NCBI GenBank assembly: GCA_002409525.1 | Contig: DHNM01000041.1 | Coordinates: forward strand, 1-63,332 | Length of the DNA: 63,332 nt | Source: Eubacterium sp. UBA5416 | GTDB lineage: Bacteria; Bacillota; Clostridia; Lachnospirales; Lachnospiraceae | Direction: 5' to 3' | Shown: one piece after another, positions 44,181 to 52,751 of the stretch | How positions within the stretch are numbered: the first letter of the stretch is position 1 | Layout: the number at the start of each line of letters is the position of its first letter | Translations under genes and position numbers: made by a program | Notes under the pieces: generated by a model | What the model was told of the DNA's origin: nothing | The model's database searches: none | What the model saw: the letters and a program-made list of their open reading frames with translations, nothing else

Positions 44181-45911
44181 ATGAAGCTGGTGCTACATTA
44201 CATGAAACGCTATAAGCAGTACATATTTCTCAACATTCTGGCGGTTTTTGGTTTCGCAGCAGCGGAACTTGGGATTCCCACGATCGTATCGGATCTGATC
44301 GACAATGGAATCAGTCAAAATGACACATCTTACGTATACCACAGGGCATTGATACTTTTTGTGGTTGCATTATTGGGAGGACTTGGCAATATTGTTCTTG
44401 CCTACTGCAGCTCCAGGGCAAGTTCAAGTATTGTAAGAGATATGCGAAATGATATCTTTAAGAAATCACAGGAATTTTCGCATACGGAATATAATAAGTT
44501 CGGTGTCTCCAGTATGATTACAAGAACAATGAACGACGCATTTGTCCTCATGCAGTTTTTGAATGTCATCTTTCGAACTGCGATGATGACACCGATCATG
44601 ATGCTGATCAGCATGTTTATGGTGCTGAAAACCAGTGTGTCGCTGTCGATGGTGATCGGTGCCTGTATTCCGATTCTGATACTGGGAATCTACCTGATTG
44701 CAAAGACGAGCAGTCCGATCAGTGCCAGACAGCAACAGGGAATGGACCGCCTGAATCGGATTTCAAGAGAGAATCTGACTGGTGTGCGTGTCATCCGTGC
44801 CTTCTGCAAAGATCATTATGAATCCAAACGTTTTGCCGATGCCAATGAAGACTATGCCGAAAATGCCAAGAAACTTTTTAAACTGATGTCTGTCTCACAA
44901 CCCGCTTTTTTCCTGCTGCTGAATCTCGGAGTTGTAGTTGTCTATATTATTTCTTCCAGAATGATTAATGTAGGAACTCTGCAGGTCGGACAGCTCGTCG
45001 CATTCCAGGAATATATGTTCCACGCGATGTTTTCCATGATGTTGTTTTCCACTGTATTTATGATGTATCCCAGGGCTTCCATCAGTGCAAAACGTATCCG
45101 GGAACTTCTCGAAGAGGAACCACTGATCCAAAATCCGGAGAACCCCGTCATGGACGGCGACCAAAGTACATCGCTGGTCTTTGACCATGTATCTTTTCAG
45201 TATCCGGATGGAGAGGCCGCTGTGCTGCAGGATATTTCATTCGAGGCACACGCAGGCGAGACGATTGCATTTATCGGGAGTACCGGAAGTGGAAAGAGTA
45301 CGCTGATCAACCTGATTCCGCGTTTTTACGATATCAGCACAGGTTCAATTAAAGTAGATGGTGTCGACGTGCGCAGATATGATCTGAAAGCACTTCGTGA
45401 AAAGATTGGATTTATCCCACAGAAGGCACTGTTGTTCTCCGGAAGTATCAGGGAAAATATCCGCTACGGAAAGCATGATGCCTTAAAAGATGAACTCGAC
45501 CACTCCACGAAAGTTGCAGAAGCTTATGACTTCATTAAGGAAAAGCCGAAAAAATATGATGAAAAAGTTGTAGAAGGCGGAGGAAACTTCTCCGGCGGTC
45601 AGCGTCAGAGGCTCAGCATTTCCAGGGCAGTTGTGAGGAAACCCGAGCTCTATATCTTCGATGATTCCTTCTCGGCGCTTGACCTTAAAACAGACGCCGC
45701 ACTTCGCAAAAATCTGAAACCGGAGACGAAAGATGCGATCACACTGATCGTGGCACAGAGAGTTTCTTCCATTATGGATGCGACGAAAATCATCGTGTTG
45801 AATGAGGGCCGCGTCGTAGGGGAAGGCACACACAAAGAGCTGTTAGAAAGCTGCCCGGTTTACCGGGAAATCGCAGAAAGTCAGTTATCAAAGGAGGAAT
45901 TGGAAGCATGA
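44181..45911 (+). CDS. ABC exporter half-transporter A (LmrC/BmrC type)
   Basis: 576 aa: six membrane helices (about 15-300), then an ATPase domain with Walker A GSTGSGKST, Q-loop FIPQKALLFSGSI, signature FSGGQRQRLSISRAV and Walker B LYIFDDSFSALD. The catalytic Glu is replaced by Asp, typical of the degenerate site in heterodimeric multidrug exporters. AAGGAGGAG precedes ATG 44181. It overlaps the partner gene by 4 bases. Confidence 0.92.
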   Translation: MKLVLHYMKRYKQYIFLNILAVFGFAAAELGIPTIVSDLIDNGISQNDTSYVYHRALILFVVALLGGLGNIVLAYCSSRASSSIVRDMRNDIFKKSQEFSHTEYNKFGVSSMITRTMNDAFVLMQFLNVIFRTAMMTPIMMLISMFMVLKTSVSLSMVIGACIPILILGIYLIAKTSSPISARQQQGMDRLNRISRENLTGVRVIRAFCKDHYESKRFADANEDYAENAKKLFKLMSVSQPAFFLLLNLGVVVVYIISSRMINVGTLQVGQLVAFQEYMFHAMFSMMLFSTVFMMYPRASISAKRIRELLEEEPLIQNPENPVMDGDQSTSLVFDHVSFQYPDGEAAVLQDISFEAHAGETIAFIGSTGSGKSTLINLIPRFYDISTGSIKVDGVDVRRYDLKALREKIGFIPQKALLFSGSIRENIRYGKHDALKDELDHSTKVAEAYDFIKEKPKKYDEKVVEGGGNFSGGQRQRLSISRAVVRKPELYIFDDSFSALDLKTDAALRKNLKPETKDAITLIVAQRVSSIMDATKIIVLNEGRVVGEGTHKELLESCPVYREIAESQLSKEELEA

Positions 45912-47656
45912 AAAAAAGTACAGGCCTTACGCGGCTGATTCCTTATCTGAAGAAGTACAAAAACAAAATCATCGGAGGCATCCTTCTGATCATCGTAGTG
46001 GCATCACTCAATGCCGCCGCCCCCTATATCGAGGGTATGGTCACGACGCAGTTGTTTGCCGACGTCAAAGCAGGACATGGTGTTAATTTTGCGAAGATCG
46101 CGCAGCTGATTGTTACCCTTGTGATCGTCTATATCGTCAGCGCCACCAGCAATGCATTCTTTATGTTCCTGCTGACGGACGCGATTCAGGATGCAATGGT
46201 GGACCTTCGAAATGAAGTAGAAGGCAAGATTCGAAAACTGCCGATCGCCTATTTTGACACCGTACCTCTGGGCGATACCTTAAGCCGGATCACGAATGAT
46301 ATGGAGACGATTTCGAATGCACTCCAGCAGAGTCTCGCCCGTATCTTCAATGCGATTTTAGGGCTGACTTTTGCGATCATTATGGTATTTCGCATTCAGT
46401 GGAAGATGGCACTGGTCACCATGCTGATCATCGTCTTTTCGCTGATCATATCCAAAGTCATTGTCACAAAGTCGCAGCCTCTGTTTACGAAGCAGCAGGA
46501 TGCCCTGGGTGCGTTAAATGGAATTGTCGAGGAAAAATATACAGGATTTAGCGAAATCAAACTGTTCGGAAAACAGGAAGATGCTTTTGAAGAGTTCAGA
46601 GAAGCCAATTCGAATCTCTGTGAAAATGGTTTTAAGGCACAGTTTTTCAGTGGTCTGATGTCTCCACTTGTAACGCTGGTCACTTATGTCGGCATTGGCG
46701 GCATCGTCATCATGGGAGCGCTTTATGTGATATCCGGCGTCATCACTGTCGGAGAGCTGCAATCCTTTATCCGCTATATCTGGCAGATCAATCAGCCTCT
46801 CTCCGAAATTACACAGCTTTCTGCGGCAATACAGTCCGCTGTGGCAGCCGTTCACCGGGTTTTTAGTTTCTTAGACGAGGAAGAGGAAGTCGAGGACACG
46901 GATTATAAAACACTGACAGCACCGACCCGTGGAAATGTGGAATTCGACGATGTCTATTTCTCCTATACACCGGATAAGCCGCTGATCCGGGGCTTAAACG
47001 CCCAGATCAAGAGCGGACAGATGGTCGCAATCGTCGGACCTACCGGTGTCGGAAAGACAACGCTGATCAACCTGCTGATGCGTTTCTATGATGTAACGGG
47101 AGGCTGCATCAGGATCGACGGCATGGACATCCGCCAGATGAAGCGTGAAGATCTGCGCTCGCAATTCGGCATGGTTCTCCAGGATACCTGGCTGTTCAAG
47201 GGGACGATCTGGGATAACATTGCATACGGCAAAGACAATGCGTCGAAAGAGGAGATTATAGATGCCGCGAAGATTGCAAATGTCCATCATTTCATCAAGA
47301 CCCTGCCGGAAGGCTACGATATGGTGTTAAATGAAGAGGCGAATAATGTTTCGCAGGGTGAGAAACAGCTTCTGACCATCGCCCGCGCCGTACTGTGCAA
47401 TCCGCCGATCCTGATTCTCGACGAGGCTACCAGTTCGGTAGATACCCGTCTGGAGCAGATGCTGCAGGATGCGATGCAAAAGATCATGAAGGGACGTACT
47501 TCCTTTGTCATCGCCCACAGACTGTCGACAATCAGAAACGCCGACCTGATTCTGGTCATGAAAGACGGCAACATTGTAGAACAGGGTACGCACAAAGAAT
47601 TACTTTCGAAGAAAGGATATTATGAACAGCTGTATAACTCACAGTTTGCTCATTAA
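45908..47656 (+). CDS. ABC exporter half-transporter B (LmrD/BmrD type)
   Basis: 582 aa partner with six helices and a consensus ATPase: Walker A GPTGVGKTT, signature VSQGEKQLLTIARAV, Walker B ILILDEATSSVD and H-loop FVIAHRLSTI. The catalytic Glu is present, so the pair has one active and one weak site. Probable role is drug, lipid or peptide export; substrate unknown. No regulator is adjacent. Confidence 0.93.
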   Translation: MKKSTGLTRLIPYLKKYKNKIIGGILLIIVVASLNAAAPYIEGMVTTQLFADVKAGHGVNFAKIAQLIVTLVIVYIVSATSNAFFMFLLTDAIQDAMVDLRNEVEGKIRKLPIAYFDTVPLGDTLSRITNDMETISNALQQSLARIFNAILGLTFAIIMVFRIQWKMALVTMLIIVFSLIISKVIVTKSQPLFTKQQDALGALNGIVEEKYTGFSEIKLFGKQEDAFEEFREANSNLCENGFKAQFFSGLMSPLVTLVTYVGIGGIVIMGALYVISGVITVGELQSFIRYIWQINQPLSEITQLSAAIQSAVAAVHRVFSFLDEEEEVEDTDYKTLTAPTRGNVEFDDVYFSYTPDKPLIRGLNAQIKSGQMVAIVGPTGVGKTTLINLLMRFYDVTGGCIRIDGMDIRQMKREDLRSQFGMVLQDTWLFKGTIWDNIAYGKDNASKEEIIDAAKIANVHHFIKTLPEGYDMVLNEEANNVSQGEKQLLTIARAVLCNPPILILDEATSSVDTRLEQMLQDAMQKIMKGRTSFVIAHRLSTIRNADLILVMKDGNIVEQGTHKELLSKKGYYEQLYNSQFAH

Positions 47657-47710
47657 ATTGATGTCTGCTGCACCACGTGACTGCGGTGCACATTGACCGG
47701 CAGTATATGT

Positions 47711-47765
47711 AAAAGAGGGAAGCATGAACCTGATAATCAGATTCATGTTTCCCTCTTTTTTGTCC
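47711..47765. terminator. Bidirectional terminator between convergent operons
   Basis: AAAAGAGGGAAGCATGAA and TTCATGTTTCCCTCTTTT form an 18-bp stem (one G-U pair) with a U-run on both strands. It separates the ABC exporter (plus) from the PTS operon (minus). Confidence 0.9.
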
Positions 47766-47789
47766 ACTTCCCCGGATTCATATACCGGT

Positions 47790-49433
47790 TTATTTTACAC
47801 CGCCGATTCCGCGAATCTCTTTTCTTATTTTCAGCACTGCGGATGGCGCAACTGAGAGTTCATCCACTCCCATGCTGACAAATTCTTTCGTAAGTGTCAG
47901 ATCGGCTGCGAGTTCTCCGCAGATCCCCGCCCAGATACCGGATTTATGGGCATTGTCGATCACTAGTCGGATCATCCGCAGGACAGCCTCGTGATGGGGA
48001 TGATAGAACTCGTCCAGCACTTCGCTGCGGCGGTCAATCGCCAGGGTGTACTGAGTCAGATCATTTGTCCCGATGCTGAAGAAATCCACAAGAGGAGCAA
48101 GTTTATCGCTGATCAGTGCAGCTGCCGGGGTCTCGATCATAATCCCCTGCTCAGGCATCCTGTATTCAATATGTTCCCGATCCAGCTCTTTCGCTGTCTC
48201 ATTCACAATAGCCTGTATCTTACCTATTTCCTCCTCCGATGCGATCATCGGATACATAATAGCCAGATTCCCATGTACTGCTGCCCGAAGCAGCGCCTTA
48301 ATCTGTGTCTTAAAGATCTCCGGCTGCGTCAGGCAGATCCGAATCGCCCGGTATCCGAGTGCGGGATTTTCTTCTTTCGGCAGATGAAAGTAGTCTGCCT
48401 GCTTGTCCGCTCCGATATCCATGGTTCGGATGATGACCTTCTTTCCGTTCATCTTCCGGAGAACCTGTTTATACGCCTGATACTGTTCCTCTTCCGTCGG
48501 GAAATCATCTCTTCCAAGGTAGAGGAATTCGCTCCGGAAAAGTCCGATGCCTTCGGCATCATTTTCCAGAACCGCATCTACATCTGAAACACTTCCCATA
48601 TTGGCATAGACATTGATCTTTTTCCCATCCGGCGTGACGGATTCTCTGCCTTTCTGTTCCTGCAGGAGCTTTCTTCTCTCTCTTTCCTCTTCGATTTTCC
48701 CGCCGGCCCACTGACATGTCTTTTCATCGGGATTTAATATAAGGTCTCCTTTGTCCCCATCCACGACAGCCTTTGTTCCGGTCTGTAATTCTGACAGCTT
48801 TATCGGAACCTGTATCAGGGCCGGAATATTCATCGTGCGTGCCAGGATCGCCGTATGGGAATTCATGGAGCCATGTACCGTCACAAAAGCCAGAATCTTT
48901 GACTGATCCATCTGTATTGTCTCACTTGGGCTCAGGTCATCCGCGACGATGATCGACGGCTCTTTTATCTCATAATCATTTTCCCGATGTCCGGATAGAT
49001 TTTTGATCAGCCGCTCCGAGATGTCTTTGATATCCGCCGCTCTTGCCTGCATATAGTCATCATCCATGCCGGTAAACATTTGATAAAATCTGTCACAGAC
49101 TGCGCTTACCGCATATTCGGCATTCGCGTGTTCGTTATTGATCATGTCCTCGATAGACTGTCTATAATCATGATCTTCTAAAATCATCTGATGTACTTCG
49201 AAAATAGCCGCCTCAGATTTCCCTACTGTTTTCACCGCTTTTTCATAGAGATCCTGAAACTCCTTCTTTGACTGATCCGCCGCTTTCTGAAGCCGTAAAA
49301 TTTCTTTATCCGGATCATCGATTTCTTTTTTGTTTATTATCTGTTCATTTTTCTTAACTGCGAGTACATTTCCAAGTGCAATACCATCGTATACTGTTTT
49401 ACCTGGTATCTTTATCATATTTTGCTGATCCAT
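47790..49433 (-). CDS. ptsI: PTS Enzyme I
   Basis: 547 aa phosphotransferase that passes phosphate from PEP to HPr. The phospho-His motif SMNSHTAILARTM, the PEP-binding GIGLFRSEFLYL and the signature FSIGTNDLTQYTLAIDR are present. AAGGGA lies 6 bases before ATG 49433; an ATG 15 bases further in is also possible. Last gene of the PTS operon, so this operon carries general as well as sugar-specific components. Confidence 0.95.
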   Translation of the reverse strand: MDQQNMIKIPGKTVYDGIALGNVLAVKKNEQIINKKEIDDPDKEILRLQKAADQSKKEFQDLYEKAVKTVGKSEAAIFEVHQMILEDHDYRQSIEDMINNEHANAEYAVSAVCDRFYQMFTGMDDDYMQARAADIKDISERLIKNLSGHRENDYEIKEPSIIVADDLSPSETIQMDQSKILAFVTVHGSMNSHTAILARTMNIPALIQVPIKLSELQTGTKAVVDGDKGDLILNPDEKTCQWAGGKIEEERERRKLLQEQKGRESVTPDGKKINVYANMGSVSDVDAVLENDAEGIGLFRSEFLYLGRDDFPTEEEQYQAYKQVLRKMNGKKVIIRTMDIGADKQADYFHLPKEENPALGYRAIRICLTQPEIFKTQIKALLRAAVHGNLAIMYPMIASEEEIGKIQAIVNETAKELDREHIEYRMPEQGIMIETPAAALISDKLAPLVDFFSIGTNDLTQYTLAIDRRSEVLDEFYHPHHEAVLRMIRLVIDNAHKSGIWAGICGELAADLTLTKEFVSMGVDELSVAPSAVLKIRKEIRGIGGVK

Positions 49434-49460
49434 CTTATTCCCTTACATCTCCATGGTAGT

Positions 49461-49718
49461 CTACAGATTCTCCCGGAAGAATCTTTTCATCGCCTCACAG
49501 GCGGACTCTTCATCCTCTCCTTCGATAGAGACTGTGATCTGATCGTTATATTTTATGCCAAGCCCCATCATCTTTAAAAGCTGCGTCGCTGCCGCCTCTT
49601 TATCATCTTTTTTGATCTTAATCTCGCTTTTATATTTTTTTGCCTCTTTTGCAAGAATCCCTGCAGGTCTTGCATGAATTCCCTGTTCATCTGAAATGGT
49701 ATAATGAAACGACTGCAT
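49461..49718 (-). CDS. HPr-like phosphocarrier without the regulatory serine
   Basis: 85 aa from ATG 49718 (the frame upstream overlaps EIICB). DEQGIHARPAGIL contains the phosphorylatable His of HPr. Aligning LLKMMGLGIKYNDQ with the usual SIMGVMSLGVKKGD places Gln where HPr kinase phosphorylates Ser46. It should carry phosphate from EI to the EIIA next door but escape HPrK/CcpA control. It could be a specialised HPr rather than the housekeeping one. Confidence 0.85.
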   Translation of the reverse strand: MQSFHYTISDEQGIHARPAGILAKEAKKYKSEIKIKKDDKEAAATQLLKMMGLGIKYNDQITVSIEGEDEESACEAMKRFFRENL

Positions 49719-49759
49719 CTGTTTCTCCGCCTTTCTGCCTTGTTCATACCTGCCCTGCA

Positions 49760-51196
49760 TCATAATAGTTTCTTAAATTCATCCGCTACATGCTGCACCT
49801 GTGTGCCGATCACCACCTGCACACTTGTCTTGCTGGGGCGTATAACACCTGCAGCACCGGCCGATTTAATCTTCTTTTCATCTACTGCCGTGTAATCTTT
49901 TACCTCCAGCCGGAGTCTGGTAATACAGTTATCCACATCGGCAATATTTTCTTTTCCGCCAAGACCTTCTAATATCGTGGACGCCATCTCGGCATAACCA
50001 CCCTTGGAAGTTGTTCCTGTATCCAGTTTCAGCTCTTCGTCCTCCTTCTCATCATCTTCTCTTCCGGGCGTCTTAAGATTAAACCTGGTGATGACAAAAC
50101 GAAATACAACGTAGTACAGTACGAAAAACACCAGCCCGATTGGAATCAGCCATAAGGGATGTTCTGCCATCGGAGAACTAAAGCTTAATACATAGTCGAT
50201 CAGTCCCCCACTGAAGTTAAACCCGGCTCTTATTGGCAGAGAGGCTACGACGAATCCTGAGATACCTGCCAGGATTGCGTGTACTAGATAAAGTCCGGGA
50301 GCAAGGAACATAAATGAAAACTCCAGTGGTTCCGTCACTCCGGTAAGGAACGAACACAGTGCCGCGGAAGCTAACAGACTGGCTGCCACTTTCTTGTTTT
50401 TATCTTTCGCCGTGTGATACATCGCCAGCGCCGCACCGGGAATTCCGAACATCATAAACGGGAAAAATCCTGCCATGTACATACCAGTCGTACCATATGT
50501 ACCACTCCCTGACCAGAAATTGCCCAGATCATTGATGCCCGCAACGTCAAACCAGAATACAGAATTCAGTGCATGGTGTAGACCTGTAGGTATGAGCAGC
50601 CGGTTCAGGAACTGATAGATCCCCACGCCAACGGCTTTGGTACTGATAATCGCTTCCCCGAACTTTACCAGCAAGCCGTATACAAATGGCCATACAAAGA
50701 ACAATACAATACTTACCAATATAGAAACTCCCGCCGTAACCAGCGCCACACTTCGCTTTCCGCTGAAGAAGGCCAGTGCGTCCGGCAGTTTTGTGTCCTT
50801 AAACTTATTATAACACGAAGATCCGATGATACCGGCGATAATACCGATAAAGACATTTTCAATCATGTCAAATGCCATATCCGCCGTCGCCCCGGTCATG
50901 GCAGCGATCGTATCGCTGGAGAGCAGATTCGTTATCATAAGCCATGACACCAGTGCGGCAAGTGCGGATGCGCCGTCATTATTTTTGGCCATTCCGATAC
51001 CAATTCCTATCGCAAACAGAATCGGTAAGTTGTCGATGACAGACCCCCCGGCTTTTGTCAAAAACACCGAGACAATGTCCGGGCACCAGCCGGTCGCACT
51101 AAGTGCATAGCCGATACCCATAAGTATACCGGCGATCGGTAAGGTTGCAACAGGCAGCATTAAAGATTTACCTAATCTTTGAAGATATTTCATCAT
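49760..51196 (-). CDS. PTS EIICB, glucose/N-acetylglucosamine family
   Basis: 478 aa. EIIC membrane domain (about 1-360) starts LGKSLMLPVATLPIAGILMG and includes the substrate-site region GLHHALNSVFWFDVAG. A linker rich in Glu/Asp follows, then EIIB (about 400-478) with the phospho-Cys motif DVDNCITRLRLEV. Imports and phosphorylates a hexose of the glucose family; glucose or GlcNAc cannot be distinguished here. Confidence 0.92.
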   Translation of the reverse strand: MMKYLQRLGKSLMLPVATLPIAGILMGIGYALSATGWCPDIVSVFLTKAGGSVIDNLPILFAIGIGIGMAKNNDGASALAALVSWLMITNLLSSDTIAAMTGATADMAFDMIENVFIGIIAGIIGSSCYNKFKDTKLPDALAFFSGKRSVALVTAGVSILVSIVLFFVWPFVYGLLVKFGEAIISTKAVGVGIYQFLNRLLIPTGLHHALNSVFWFDVAGINDLGNFWSGSGTYGTTGMYMAGFFPFMMFGIPGAALAMYHTAKDKNKKVAASLLASAALCSFLTGVTEPLEFSFMFLAPGLYLVHAILAGISGFVVASLPIRAGFNFSGGLIDYVLSFSSPMAEHPLWLIPIGLVFFVLYYVVFRFVITRFNLKTPGREDDEKEDEELKLDTGTTSKGGYAEMASTILEGLGGKENIADVDNCITRLRLEVKDYTAVDEKKIKSAGAAGVIRPSKTSVQVVIGTQVQHVADEFKKLL

Positions 51197-51216
51197 AACA
51201 TATATCCCCCTTTGTC

Positions 51217-51699
51217 TTATAATTTTATAATTTCATCCAGTTCTTTTACTCTTCGACCCGTTAATGTCTCCATATCCGGGAACTGATCCGAATTGCAGAT
51301 TACAACGGGTGTAATTACGTCATACCCTGCCTCTTTTATGTTATCCGGATCAAATTCTATCAGCAGATCACCTTTTTTCACTCTGTCGTTTGTCTCCACA
51401 TGGGATTTAAAGTATTTACCTTTTAAGTTCACGGTATCGAGACCTATATGGATCAGTATCTCCGCGCCGGAATCTGCGGTAATACTGACTGCGTGTTTGG
51501 TCTCAAATATCGTCGTAATCACACCGTCTGCGGGCGAGACGATTCTCCCCTTTTCCGGTTTTATGGAAACTCCCTTCCCGAGCATCTCCGTGCCAAATGT
51601 AGGATCTTTTACTTCACTGAGCGGGCATACCTCACCCTCCACCGGCGCTAAGATAATATTTCTTGTTTTTCCAAATGCTTCCTTAAATTTTTTAAACAT
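51217..51699 (-). CDS. PTS EIIA, glucose family (Crr-like)
   Basis: 160 aa from ATG 51699 (AGGAG 6 bases upstream). The active-site histidines His69 (TKHAVSIT) and His84 (ILIHIGLDTV) are both present, with the beta-sandwich start ILAPVEGEVCPLSEVKD. It accepts phosphate from HPr and passes it to the EIIB domain of the adjacent EIICB. Confidence 0.93.
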   Translation of the reverse strand: MFKKFKEAFGKTRNIILAPVEGEVCPLSEVKDPTFGTEMLGKGVSIKPEKGRIVSPADGVITTIFETKHAVSITADSGAEILIHIGLDTVNLKGKYFKSHVETNDRVKKGDLLIEFDPDNIKEAGYDVITPVVICNSDQFPDMETLTGRRVKELDEIIKL

Positions 51700-51729
51700 A
51701 TGAATCTCCTTAACTTTCATCTATATATT

Positions 51730-52566
51730 TCATTGATCTGCTAAAATCACCCGCCTGATGTGAACGGTCAGGTAAGCCAGCTCTTCCTCTGTAATCTGAT
51801 ACTCAAAATGTTCTTCAATATAATCCCTGACTTTACCGGCACACTTATATTCTTCGGGATATAATTCCTCAATCACTTCCTTGAACTTTTTATCCGGATT
51901 GTCCAGTAATTCTTTCTTTACAATTCTCTGTGTCAGGAACTTCAGGTGAGTAACAAAGCGTTCATAATGTAACGATTCTTTATCCAGTTTAATACCAAAA
52001 TAGTCTTCTACAATTTTTAGAATTTTCGGAATACATTTTGTGATATGAATCGCCTCACTCATCTGCGTATTATATTCCGCATTTACAATATGAAGGGCAA
52101 TCGAGGCAGCTTCATCTGCCGGTAGCTCCACCTTTAATTCTTTTCGAATCCGTTCAACCGCATATTCTCCAATCAGATATTCCTGATGGTAAAAATTCTT
52201 CACCTCCCATAATAAAGCATTTTGAAACATCATGCCCTGATTAAACCGTTCGACAGCGAAGCTGATGTGATCCGTCAATGTAATGTAAATATTCGGGTTC
52301 AGTTTTTTATTCAGAACCTTTTTCGCATGCTCGACGATCTCACTTGTCACTTGTATATGTTCTAAGGGCATTTTTTCTAATAACACCTTGAATTTATCTA
52401 CTGAGCTCTGGCTTTCCATATGGAAGATCTTTTCAATCTTATCTTCCTGAATCGTATTTCCTCTCCTGGCCTGAAATCCGACTCCCTTGCCCATCACAAC
52501 CACTTCACGGCGGTCCTCATCTCTGGCACTTACTACATTATTATTAATTACTTTTTCGATTCGCAT
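51730..52566 (-). CDS. BglG/LicT-type transcriptional antiterminator
   Basis: 278 aa. N-terminal RNA-binding domain MRIEKVINNNVVSARDEDRR to about residue 56, then two PTS regulation domains: PRD1 (about 65-170, SEIVEHAKKVLN, TDHISFAVERF) and PRD2 (about 175-278, HITKCIPKILKIVEDYFG, LTVHIRRV). Phosphorylation of PRD histidines by the PTS controls dimerisation and binding to the RAT at 52655-52684, so it autoregulates the operon. Confidence 0.93.
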   Translation of the reverse strand: MRIEKVINNNVVSARDEDRREVVVMGKGVGFQARRGNTIQEDKIEKIFHMESQSSVDKFKVLLEKMPLEHIQVTSEIVEHAKKVLNKKLNPNIYITLTDHISFAVERFNQGMMFQNALLWEVKNFYHQEYLIGEYAVERIRKELKVELPADEAASIALHIVNAEYNTQMSEAIHITKCIPKILKIVEDYFGIKLDKESLHYERFVTHLKFLTQRIVKKELLDNPDKKFKEVIEELYPEEYKCAGKVRDYIEEHFEYQITEEELAYLTVHIRRVILADQ

Positions 52567-52607
52567 TCGTACACCTCAAATAAAATATGATTCACAAGGT
52601 TTCCCAT

Positions 52608-52684
52608 AAAAAAAGACCAAACTTTACAAGGTTTATGTATTACCTCACAAAATTTGGTCTTGCCTGCTTACCAGTAACAATCCA
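52608..52684 (-). promoter_or_regulatory. RAT antiterminator and overlapping terminator of the PTS operon
   Basis: On the minus strand GGATTGTTACTGG and GCAGGCAAGACC (52684-52655) match the ribonucleic antiterminator of LicT/SacY-type systems. Its 3' side overlaps the terminator AGACCAAATTTTG / GTAAAGTTTGGTCT followed by seven Us (52660-52608). Binding of the antiterminator blocks the terminator and permits PTS expression when sugar is present. A TATAAT lies about 35 bases upstream. Confidence 0.9.
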
Positions 52685-52751
52685 ATTGTTATTATTCACA
52701 TTTAAATGTAATTATATTCTAACAATCACAATGCAATTTGTCAACATCTTT

